This document shows, piece by piece, positions 15,778 through 23,174 of a stretch of 60,349 nt of DNA. The stretch comes from an uncultured Clostridia bacterium (lineage in GTDB: Bacteria > Bacillota > Clostridia > Oscillospirales > Ruminococcaceae). Within the stretch, counting starts at the first letter, position 1. Every line of letters begins with the position of its first letter. The notes beneath the pieces were generated by a model. The model did no database searches and had not been told where the DNA came from. It worked only from the letters and a program-made list of their open reading frames with translations. Location of the stretch: the NCBI GenBank assembly GCA_947627465.1, contig CANQWD010000014.1, positions 1-60,349 on the forward strand. The letters are read 5' to 3'. Position numbers and translations under genes: made by a program.

Positions 15778-16272
15778 ATGAAACGGATTTACATTGCGTA
15801 TGGATCTAATATGAACATCGATTTGATGGTAACAAACAGATGTCCCGATTCCAAGCTGTTGGGTACTTCGCAGATCGATGGCTACGCCCTTGAATTTCAC
15901 GGCGGGAACGGCGGAGCGGTTGCGACTATCGTGCCGCGAGAGGACAGCAGAGTTCCCGTTGTGCTGTGGGAGATTTCCGAGCGTGACGAGCGGAATTTAG
16001 ATCGTTATGAAGGATTTCCAAAATTGTACATTAAAAGACCTTTTAAGGTGTATTTAGGTAAGCGCAAGGTAAACGCTTTTGCGTATGTTATGAGTGAGGG
16101 GTATCAGGTGGGTATTCCGAGCGAGTACTATTACAATGTGATCTTAGAGGGGTACACAGATAACGGAATAGACACCAAGCCGTTTTTTGCTGCGTTATTT
16201 TCGGCAAGGGAGCATTGCTCCGTCCGATACTTCCTTGAAGATATTTTCTCCTTGTTGAGCCTTACGGTGTGA
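15778..16272 (+). CDS. gamma-glutamylcyclotransferase-like protein (AIG2/GGCT fold)
   Basis: The 164-residue protein starts with the GGCT signature YIAYGSNMNIDLM, whose YGSN loop binds the gamma-glutamyl group. It continues with LLGTSQIDGYALEFHG, a catalytic-type Glu in VVLWEISERDERNLDRYEGF and the FAYVMSEGYQ strand. These enzymes release 5-oxoproline from gamma-glutamyl amines. I use the ATG at 15778, preceded by AAAGGAA; an in-frame TTG six bases upstream is possible. It follows the amidoligase by 82 bp in the same direction and probably works with it, reversing or trimming the ligase's product. A terminator overlaps its stop codon. Confidence 0.85.
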   Translation: MKRIYIAYGSNMNIDLMVTNRCPDSKLLGTSQIDGYALEFHGGNGGAVATIVPREDSRVPVVLWEISERDERNLDRYEGFPKLYIKRPFKVYLGKRKVNAFAYVMSEGYQVGIPSEYYYNVILEGYTDNGIDTKPFFAALFSAREHCSVRYFLEDIFSLLSLTV

Positions 16273-16295
16273 CTGTAAGGCTCTTTTACTCTCTT
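16257..16295 (+). terminator. terminator overlapping the GGCT-like stop codon
   Basis: GAGCCTTAC and GTAAGGCTC pair across a short loop that contains the TGA stop, followed by TTTTACTCTCTTTT. This ends the amidoligase-GGCT unit. Confidence 0.75.
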
Positions 16296-16299
16296 TTAC

Positions 16300-16440
16300 A
16301 GACAGAGGATAGCGTTCGGAAAAGTGCCGCCGATTTCAGTCTGTCCGAAAAACTTTAAACGGGTATTTTCAGACAGCGTTTCGGACGGCTCGGCGGCGTT
16401 ATATCAGAGTTTGAAATTGTATACTTTTTCGGTCTGTAGA
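16300..16440. promoter_or_regulatory. repeat-containing control region (possible res site) of the serine recombinase
   Basis: CAGAC/GTCTG and TTCGGA/TCCGAA motifs recur in both orientations: CAGACAGAGGATAGCGTTCGG, TCTGTCCGAAAAAC, and CAGACAGCGTTTCGGACGG. This arrangement resembles a recombination or operator site for the small serine recombinase that begins at 16455. The assignment is by position and symmetry only. Confidence 0.35.
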
Positions 16441-16454
16441 AAGAGGGTGATTTT

Positions 16455-17072
16455 ATGAAAGGTTCGGTTAATTGGGGTTATGCCCGTGTGAGCAGCACTT
16501 CTCAGAACTTAGATAGACAGCTTGAACAGCTTAGAGCCTACGGTATTGACGATAGGCACATCAAGACCGAGAAGCAGTCGGGCAAGGACTTCGAGCGGTC
16601 TGTATTTCTGTCACTTGTCGGCACAGACGAGGTTGCTCCCTCAATGAGAGCGGGCGATTGCTTGGTGGTCTGCTCCCTCGACCGTCTGGGGCGCAATTAT
16701 GCCGAGATACAGCGGTGGTGGAAGTACATCACGCAGGATTTGAAGTGCAGCATTGTCGTGCTTGACATGCCCATTCTGAACACACAGGGAGAGGGTAACT
16801 TGGACAAGAATTTCGTTGCCGATCTGGTGCTGCAAATTCTATCCTATGTAGCCGAGAAGGAGCGTCTGGCTATCCGAGAAAGACAGCGACAGGGTATTGA
16901 GGCGGCACAGGCTAAGGGCGTAAAATTCGGCAGACCGTCAATTCAAAAGCCAGACGGCTTTGACGAGGTAACGGCAAAATGGCGCAACGGTGACCTTACC
17001 GCCACAGCCGCTATGAGCCAGTTAGGGCTGTCTAAATACGCCTTTTATAAACTGATCAAGGAGGAAAATTAG
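16455..17072 (+). CDS. small serine recombinase (resolvase/invertase family)
   Basis: The 205-residue protein has the N-terminal catalytic domain of Tn3-type resolvases: YARVSSTSQNLDRQLEQL with the nucleophilic Ser in RVSS, then DCLVVCSLDRLGRNYAEI with the conserved Arg residues, and the long E helix (KERLAIRERQRQGIEAAQAKG). It finishes with GVKFGRPSI and a C-terminal helix-turn-helix (TATAAMSQLGLSKYAFYKLI). It would cut and rejoin DNA for resolution or inversion within the element. The start has an AGAGGGTGA ribosome site, and a symmetrical repeat region lies just upstream. The next gene starts one base after its stop. Confidence 0.92.
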   Translation: MKGSVNWGYARVSSTSQNLDRQLEQLRAYGIDDRHIKTEKQSGKDFERSVFLSLVGTDEVAPSMRAGDCLVVCSLDRLGRNYAEIQRWWKYITQDLKCSIVVLDMPILNTQGEGNLDKNFVADLVLQILSYVAEKERLAIRERQRQGIEAAQAKGVKFGRPSIQKPDGFDEVTAKWRNGDLTATAAMSQLGLSKYAFYKLIKEEN

Positions 17073-17073
17073 T

Positions 17074-17367
17074 ATGTTTCACTTTATGGGTATTCAATTC
17101 GGGAATTGCGATTATAGGCTGCAGCAAATAATTCCCGATACGGACGGCAAGCCTGTTCAGAAAACAAGCGATATTCTGTTCTGGGTGGTAGCGGACGTTG
17201 GGAACGGCACGCTTTATATCCCCGTTTCCAAGCTTGATATGGAAATGAACAAGACCGTTGTTCCCTCGCAGATTATCGCTTGCTATTCCGACCGCACTCG
17301 TACCTTGCTTAGAAAGACACCTCACGGTACAGAGACTCTTCCTTTCGGGGGTATCCTGCTGCGTTGA
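17074..17367 (+). CDS. unknown 97-residue protein
   Basis: No family is recognised. The ATG sits one base after the recombinase stop, with AAGGAGG inside the end of the recombinase gene, so the two are translationally coupled. The protein is compact and soluble-looking with no signal peptide or membrane helix: MFHFMGIQFGN at the start, a central FWVVADVGNGTLYIPVSKL, and FGGILLR at the end. A strong terminator follows at 17403-17436. Coupling to the recombinase suggests a role in the element's own biology, such as accessory control of recombination, but that is inference. Confidence 0.7.
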   Translation: MFHFMGIQFGNCDYRLQQIIPDTDGKPVQKTSDILFWVVADVGNGTLYIPVSKLDMEMNKTVVPSQIIACYSDRTRTLLRKTPHGTETLPFGGILLR

Positions 17368-17402
17368 TTTTGGAGAAATTCACCGTACATTTATATTTTG
17401 AG

Positions 17403-17436
17403 CCGCCTGTCGTGATTGACAGGCGGTAATTTTTTG
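17403..17436 (+). terminator. terminator of the recombinase unit
   Basis: CCGCCTGTC-gtgatt-GACAGGCGG forms a perfect 9-bp stem followed by TAATTTTTTG. Confidence 0.9.
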
Positions 17437-17455
17437 TGCTTAAGATACCTTGATA

Positions 17456-17560
17456 AGCGGTTTTTCGGCTTTGGCAAGTCGTTTTTTGTGCTTAGTCAGC
17501 GATTTTTCAAGTTAAGGGAGCGATTTCTCAAACTTAGTCACCGATTTTCTTGCAAGGCTG
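17456..17560 (+). repeat. five 21-bp imperfect tandem repeats
   Basis: Five contiguous 21-bp units share the pattern AGcGATTTtTcaagcTTAGtc. Two of the central units (17498-17518 and 17519-17539) are closest to each other. Read as codons they would give heptads of the type RFFKLxE. They lie in the 437-bp gap after the terminator at 17403-17436. They could be iterons for DNA-binding proteins or a scrap of coding sequence; no ribosome site supports a gene. Confidence 0.65.
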
Positions 17561-17805
17561 ACCTGTTTTTCTTTATTGCAGAGCCGTTTGTGCGGTCGTG
17601 TTGAGAGAAAACTTTCAAGACGCTTCAATTGGTATCCGAATAGGACTTCTGCGCCTTAACAGTCCGACTTAACAATAACATTTCGGAATTTGTTTTGTTA
17701 AGAGTTTTGGGGCAGATTTCCCGCATAACCGCCGCCCTGCTCCCGAAAAATTGAAGCGTTCCGTACTTTTTATTAACAAATTGGCTTTATGAAAGGGGTT
17801 TTATT

Positions 17806-18441
17806 ATGATTATCAAAGACTTGAAGGATTGCGGCAATAAAACACAGCACAGGCTCAGAGAGCTTGAAGCGGCAGGCGTTTCCGACACAGCGGAGATAGA
17901 TTTTTTGCGGCGAAAGGCGGCAGCTCTGCGTGAGCTTCAGCGTTATGTTCAATTCGGCGATTGGACACGCAAGGCTTCTCGTGAGAAATATCTCGCTCTT
18001 TTTAGCAGCAAATTCGACTATGAGCTGACAGCGAAACGCTTTAATACCGAACGGGAGTGCCTTCATGTATTCGCCACACGACAGAACAAGCGGCTTGAGC
18101 GCACTATCGGCGGAGCTTTGCTGCTGATTGAGCAGGGTAGAATTGAAGAGGGGCTTGACTGCTTCTATGCCGCAACAGGCGAATTTTCAGAGGGAGAGTT
18201 CGATTACAGAGTATCCGAGCTGCTGCCCAAGACCTCACAGAAAGACAGCTTTTTGGTGTCGGACTGCGGCGAGGAGGTCAATATTCTGCGTTCATTGATG
18301 AAGTCTAACGTCCAGAAGTGGCTTAACGGTGCGGATTTGGACAAGCTGTCCTATCTTGTGTTCCTGCTTAACACCAAAGAAGAAGCATTTCGGCAGCAGA
18401 GGACGGAGTTGATAGGCGAGCTGCGGAAGAAAGACAGTTAA
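17806..18441 (+). CDS. unknown 211-residue helical protein
   Basis: I do not recognise the family. The product is predicted to be almost entirely helical and soluble, with a Leu/Arg/Glu-rich N-terminal half (residues 1-60) and a segment at about 70-110 that could hold a helix-turn-helix-like hairpin (FDYELTAKRFNTERECLHVF). It ends Lys/Arg-rich (RQQRTELIGELRKKDS). The start ATG has GAAAGGGG upstream at good spacing. It stands alone between the 21-bp repeats and the structured leader of the LRR lipoprotein. Confidence 0.7.
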   Translation: MIIKDLKDCGNKTQHRLRELEAAGVSDTAEIDFLRRKAAALRELQRYVQFGDWTRKASREKYLALFSSKFDYELTAKRFNTERECLHVFATRQNKRLERTIGGALLLIEQGRIEEGLDCFYAATGEFSEGEFDYRVSELLPKTSQKDSFLVSDCGEEVNILRSLMKSNVQKWLNGADLDKLSYLVFLLNTKEEAFRQQRTELIGELRKKDS

Positions 18442-18485
18442 AGTCGCTGAACCCTTTGCCCATAAGGATTTTTTGGAAAAACATC

Positions 18486-18515
18486 TTGACAAATTGAGGA
18501 GTATTGTGTTATAAT
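18486..18515 (+). promoter_or_regulatory. strong promoter of the structured leader
   Basis: TTGACA (18486-18491), an 18-bp spacer and TATAAT (18510-18515). Transcription is expected to start near 18521, exactly where the folded RNA begins. Confidence 0.75.
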
Positions 18516-18520
18516 ATGGG

Positions 18521-18675
18521 TGCGACACAATTTAATATACTTCACGGTGCGTACACTTTGCCATATGGTAAAAGTGCATGCTCTTTTCGTGTACGCTTAG
18601 TGAAGTAGCGGAATTGTGTCGCAGCAATCGGAGCTTTGCATTTTTCGGTGCGTAGCTTCGGCTGCGCACTTTTTG
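18521..18675 (+). ncRNA. structured RNA or leader with intrinsic terminator
   Basis: The outer stem is a perfect 12-bp pairing, 18521-18532 with 18612-18623. Inside it, ACTTCAC (18539-18545) pairs with GTGAAGT (18600-18606), and GCGTACAC (18549-18556) pairs with GTGTACGC (18589-18596). A small TTTgCCATATGGtAAA hairpin sits near 18557-18573. A terminator follows at 18648-18675, and the LRR lipoprotein gene starts 45 bp after it. This is either a stand-alone small RNA of about 155 nt or a cis-acting attenuation leader (riboswitch-like) for the lipoprotein. It matches no RNA class I can recognise. Confidence 0.7.
18648..18675 (+). terminator. terminator between structured leader and LRR gene
   Basis: GTGCGTAGC-TTCG-GCTGCGCAC is a 9-bp stem with a stable UUCG tetraloop, followed by TTTTTG. 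Confidence 0.9.
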
Positions 18676-18720
18676 ATTTACGGGGGGAAGTTTCCCGATA
18701 TACGAAAGGCAGAGTAAAAT

Positions 18721-20370
18721 ATGGGTATTAGAAAAACGATTGCTACTGTTATAGCGGCAGCTATGGTGCTGTCGATGACGGCTTGTGCCAATAATGAAAA
18801 ACCAAATAACGAAGGAGTGATGACAAATTCAAACAACAGCTCTACTAATAGGATTTATGGGATTGAGGATGATGTTCCCGTACCGCCGAAACAGACTTCC
18901 ATGTGGGACGTTATTCCCGAAATACCCGTGACGGATGCGAGTGCGTTTACATACAAGTATGACAGCGAGCTTGGCGGTATGGTCGTTACCGACTATTTGA
19001 GGGAGTCGCCGAAGGTGAGGATTCCCGATATGATTGAGGGTGAGCCTGTTGTAAAAGTTGATTTTAGTGAAGTGTATAAAGAGCTAACACAACTTGTTAT
19101 GCCTGACAGCGTTAAGGAATTTGAATTATCATATACGGCAAAAGACTATTTGCAATATGTAAATATTCCAAATAGTGTAACTGAGATTGACGCAGAGATT
19201 TTCCGTAACAGATCAAACCTTATAAGCGTGTATATTACAAATGGTACGACTGCTATTAACAAGGAGGCTTTCAGCGGCTGCAAAGAAATTAAAGTCACCT
19301 ATAAAGGTGAAACCTATGTTTACGAGTACATCCAAGATTTGTATGATGCCATTAATTGCGGAGAGGATGGTATGCTTATTGAAGATGGGACGCTGAAAGA
19401 TGTATCGCAGAAGTTTACAGAGATTACTATTCCAGACAGCGTGACCAATGTTAACTGGGGTGTTTTGAATTCTCGCACAAACCTTACAAGCATAAATGTT
19501 GTCGAAGGAAATACGGTTTTTTCTTCTGCAGATGGGCTGCTATATATGAAAAAAGAAGATGGGTCATCTCTTGAGCTTTGTCCTAAAGGAAGAGGAGGTG
19601 ACATTACGCTGCCCGATGGCGTGACCGAAATCTCAACGTATGCTTTCAGCGACTGCACAGATATCACAAGTGTGACTATCCCGGATAGTGTAAACAAAAT
19701 AGGCAATTTCAGCGGATGTACAAGCCTTACAAGTATAAATGTAGCAAACGGAAACGCAAAATACTGTTCCGTTGACGGAATGTTATGCGAAAAACACGAC
19801 GATGGGAAAGTATCTCTTGAGAAATGTCCTAATGTCAAGGCTGTAAGTATAACTATCCCTAATAGTGTAACCGAAATTTATAACTCTGCTTTCAGCGACT
19901 GCACAAGTCTTACAAGTGTAATTATCCCCAACAGCGTTATCGAAATTGACTGGGATGCTTTCATAAACTGCAAAAATATTCAAGCCGCCTATAAAGGAAC
20001 AACCTACGATTACGACTGCTTAGATGAATTGTATGATACTATAAAATATGGGGAAAGCTTAATAGTCGGAAAGACTTTTAGGATTGACAGGGCTGAAGTA
20101 ATTGGTGTGAATAGTGAAATCGAATTTGATCCTAATAAATTCAATATGTCCCTGTTCTTTAAGAAAGGTGGTAGATGCGAAATGTCTGCTATTTCCGAGG
20201 ACGGTAACCAGCAGTCTGTTGAAGGCAAATATAAAAGGGGAGAATATTATATTGAGCTTATAGACGATGATAGCGACAACACAATGAAGATGAAAATTAT
20301 AGACGGCGAACTACGCATGGAAGTTAGAGAGTCAGGGCAAACTGTTTGGATATATTTCGTTGCTAAATAA
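18721..20370 (+). CDS. BspA-type leucine-rich-repeat lipoprotein
   Basis: The 549-residue protein starts with a lipoprotein signal (lipobox MTAC, Cys22), then a short Asn/Ser-rich linker. From about residue 100 to 440 come BspA/LRR_5-type repeats (units such as IPNSVTEIDAEIFRN, LPDGVTEISTYAFSDC and IPNSVTEIYNSAFSDC), interrupted by beta-rich inserts. About 110 residues of a separate C-terminal domain follow (KTFRIDRAEVIGVNSEIEFD onward) that looks lipocalin-like. It would sit on the outer membrane face and bind host or microbial ligands. Among the element's genes this is the main secreted product. Its mRNA begins with the structured leader and terminator just upstream, so its expression is probably conditional. 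Confidence 0.85.
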   Translation: MGIRKTIATVIAAAMVLSMTACANNEKPNNEGVMTNSNNSSTNRIYGIEDDVPVPPKQTSMWDVIPEIPVTDASAFTYKYDSELGGMVVTDYLRESPKVRIPDMIEGEPVVKVDFSEVYKELTQLVMPDSVKEFELSYTAKDYLQYVNIPNSVTEIDAEIFRNRSNLISVYITNGTTAINKEAFSGCKEIKVTYKGETYVYEYIQDLYDAINCGEDGMLIEDGTLKDVSQKFTEITIPDSVTNVNWGVLNSRTNLTSINVVEGNTVFSSADGLLYMKKEDGSSLELCPKGRGGDITLPDGVTEISTYAFSDCTDITSVTIPDSVNKIGNFSGCTSLTSINVANGNAKYCSVDGMLCEKHDDGKVSLEKCPNVKAVSITIPNSVTEIYNSAFSDCTSLTSVIIPNSVIEIDWDAFINCKNIQAAYKGTTYDYDCLDELYDTIKYGESLIVGKTFRIDRAEVIGVNSEIEFDPNKFNMSLFFKKGGRCEMSAISEDGNQQSVEGKYKRGEYYIELIDDDSDNTMKMKIIDGELRMEVRESGQTVWIYFVAK

Positions 20371-20426
20371 CTAAAAACGTGATACCTGATAACGGGTGTG
20401 ATTTTGCAAATGTGTTTTACAAGTTC

Positions 20427-20567
20427 GACAAAACTTTCTCCAATAACCGCATAATTGCCAAACAGCACTAAAAATGTAAAAGTCAAGACCGCTTTCGCGT
20501 TCATTTTAGTCTTGACTTTTACATTTTTAGTGCTATAATGACAATGCGGTTATTGGAGAAATTTGTC
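20427..20567. repeat. large palindrome containing a promoter
   Basis: Two perfect stems are nested: 26 bp (20464-20489 with 20509-20534, loop 19 nt) and 18 bp (20435-20452 with 20544-20561). A further GACAAA/TTTGTC pair lies at the edges. The right arm carries a promoter, TTGACT (20512-20517) - 16 bp - TATAAT (20534-20539), whose -10 lies just outside the inner perfect arm. Confidence 0.85.
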
Positions 20568-20655
20568 ATTCTATGGTATTTACACAGTTCAAAATTAAGA
20601 CTCCTGATAACTACTAAATAAGAAAACCGCTCCTCTCGGGGCGGTTTTCATTTTG
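20543..20655 (+). ncRNA. possible ~110-nt small RNA
   Basis: The promoter in the palindrome points right and the next recognisable signal is the terminator at 20622-20655. No open frame with a ribosome site lies between, so a short untranslated transcript is expected. This is inference from signals only. Confidence 0.4.
20622..20655 (+). terminator. terminator after the palindrome
   Basis: GAAAACCGCTCC-TCTC-GGGGCGGTTTTC followed by ATTTTG. Confidence 0.8.
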
Positions 20656-20659
20656 CCCT

Positions 20660-23147
20660 TAAATTCGCCCGTTCTTGCGGCTTTTGGCTCTCTGTCGTGT
20701 TGTTACTCTACCTCTTGCTGCAGGGCGCGACACGGGCGATTTTTGGGGCGTTCTGATGGCTCTCTGTTTTCTTTGGCGGCAGTCCTTTCACGGACTACTG
20801 CTTTTTTATTTGTACGTGCTGTAATTTGTGCATAATTGCAGAATTTTTCGTGTGCTATTGTCTACTTTTAGTGCAAAATCCATAAATTTCAACTAAAAAG
20901 CGTATTAAGGCGGCTTGGCAGTATTGTCAATACCGCTTCTCCCGTGAGCCGCTTTCCGACTATGGCTCAGTCCAAGCATTAGGGTATGGCGGATAGTCAA
21001 AAGAATTGTAAGGTGTGAAATTGTAATTGTTGAAGAAGGAAACACGCAGATAATGGAAGTCGATTATGAAATGGTATCTTGAGAGTAAATCGGAATTTCA
21101 AGATCGGTCATTTCGTATAGGATAGGAAAATGAAAAATTCTCCAACTCACCGAAGATGAACTCGTTGAGATCGGTACGAAATTCAATACCGCTCATTATA
21201 AATCATAGGGTGGGCAGAGGAAAATCGGATACTTGAGGTTTCGTATAGGATAGGTGAACCGATAATTCTCCAACTCGCGGATAGGGTTACTCGTTCATTC
21301 CGCTATCTCGGAGAGTATTCCTTTAGGGGAGGCGGGCGGGTTCAGCCCAATGGAGCGATTAAGCTATGCAACAGGTGAGCAATTCGCCTGTTCGCCGATT
21401 GATTTTTTCTTAGGGGTGGTGGGCGGGTGAAGTCAAATGGGGCTATTCGCCAATTGGCGGATTTGGATATTCGGAGCGGAAGCTCCAAAGGGCGGGCGGC
21501 GGGATTTAATATATAACAGGCGGTAGGCGCAGAACTTGCTGCCTGTTTTTTTATGCCGTGAGTGGTGCAGTGAGAGTTCGCCATTCGGCGAGTCAACGTT
21601 TTGCGGAGTAGCATGAGAATTAGATTTGCAGGGCGGATTTCCACAGAAAGACAGTCGATATTTTGAAATTGATCGGGGAGTGATCGCCGTTGGCGGACGA
21701 TCTCCTTGCAGGGTATTTTGAGTGCTTCGGCACTTCCATTGAGCGGCAGAGAAGAACACGGAATATTAACTCGTTCCGAGTGGAGTGTCTGAACAGATTG
21801 CGGGATTGCCCTCTGCTTTGTGGTGAGTTGCGCCGCAGGGCGAGTAATTCTTTTATACGGTATTCCGATAATTCAATCCGTAGAGCAGATACTCACAGAA
21901 AGACAGTTGATATTTTGAAAAAGAGCGGGGAGTGTTCGCTGTTGGCGTGTCATTCCCCTATGCGGTATTACGATAAATCGCCTTGCAGAGCGGATTTGTA
22001 TAACAGGCGGCAGGATATATTCTCGTTTTGGATTGAGTTTCGCCGTTTGGCGGTTGATTGCGGTACTCCATATTTTTCAGACCGCTGTTTCCCTTGTCAG
22101 AAATTATGCAGGGCGATTGATATTTCGGAGCGGTGCAGTGAGGTTTGCAGTTATTCAACACTATCTCTGCGGTATTTCGGGAGAGCTGTCTTTCTCCGAT
22201 ATTTCGCGGTTCAGCTCTCAAGACTCCCGAAAAGCGGTACTGATAGCCTGCTCATTTCGTGCCGTCATAATTTTTTACGGTTTCGGGAGCGCAAATTCTC
22301 TTGTCGAGCGGGTATTCATTTTTGCCGTAAGGGATGCCCAAATCGGGTCGAGCCAAGGGGTGATTTCAAGGATAGCTTGGGCTTGTGATTGTTTACTCGA
22401 AAGGGCGATTTAAAATCGCAATTTTTTATTTTTTCTTTGTTTGGGGTATTGAGCGGGGCGGGGACTCTCTCAAGTGGCGGTATTCCTGCAGGCTTCAGCC
22501 CTACCGAGATTTGGAGAACAGTGGCTTAAGTGTATGCACTAAGGCGGCGCAGCATCTCGGTTTTGAATTCCGTCAGCGTGTTTTATCTTGTGCTGATAGC
22601 TAAAAAAACGGAAAGATATACTGAGAAAATTATATCAGTTTTTGGAAAAAAACACTGAGATTTACTTTAGCGCGATAAACTGAACCTTCAATAAAATTTT
22701 TCTTTTTTGTATGATGCGCAGTGTTGGGATTCGCTTATCAACAGTGGGCAATAGTTACTCATCAGTGAGGTTGTTATACCCCTTATCGCAGCCCTTTTAT
22801 CGCTCAGTGGTGAATGGGTATTGATAATATGGCATACACTGCCTGCTCATGGCGGGATTTCAAGCATGATATCGGCACAAATTGAACGGAAACTTGCTTA
22901 AATACACCGATTCTGCACAAAGTGTCGTCAATAACAGTGATCTGTCGCGGAGATCGGTTTTGTGGTCTGGACTCAGCATACCGCGCGAAGCACAATTCAT
23001 TTAAGTAGTATAGTTGTAAAACGGAGGGCTGAAAGAGCAGTACCTCTCGATGTGTAAGAAGTTTTTTGATGTGTGGAGATTAAACACGCTTAAAGGTAAG
23101 ATCTTTTTTATGATCCACGATATTACCTCAAACTCACACGAGCGCGT
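20660..23147. repeat. 2.5-kb non-coding block with diverged direct repeats
   Basis: No frame here has a credible ribosome site or protein-like composition. Three pairs of diverged direct repeats are visible: about 40 bp at 21111 and 21239 (TTTCGTATAGGATAGG...TCTCCAACTC), 38 bp at 21323 and 21410 (TTAGGGG.GG.GGGCGGGT), and about 54 bp at 21642 and 21894 (CACAGAAAGACAGT then GATATTTTGAAA). The motif GCGGTATTNCGG also recurs between 21850 and 22200. The block may be decayed genes, a transfer or replication region, or binding-site arrays. Beyond 22620 it is A/T-rich with no features seen. Confidence 0.5.
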
Positions 23148-23174
23148 GTGGGAAATTTTAAGGAGGTCAATATC

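Noticed and set aside
17416-17604. A 62-codon frame across the 21-bp repeats
   Set aside because: It begins within the terminator stem, has no ribosome site and is dominated by Phe/Leu heptads. I treat the stretch as DNA repeats.
18521-18675. Reading the structured RNA as a retron ncRNA
   Set aside because: It has inverted ends like a retron, but no reverse transcriptase is encoded next to it. The next gene is an LRR lipoprotein, so a leader or small RNA fits better.
21690-22388. A 232-codon frame in the element's repeat block
   Set aside because: It starts at a TTG with no ribosome site, is rich in Cys and Arg with no recognisable domain, and its repeats match the DNA-level direct repeats. 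It reads as open non-coding sequence.
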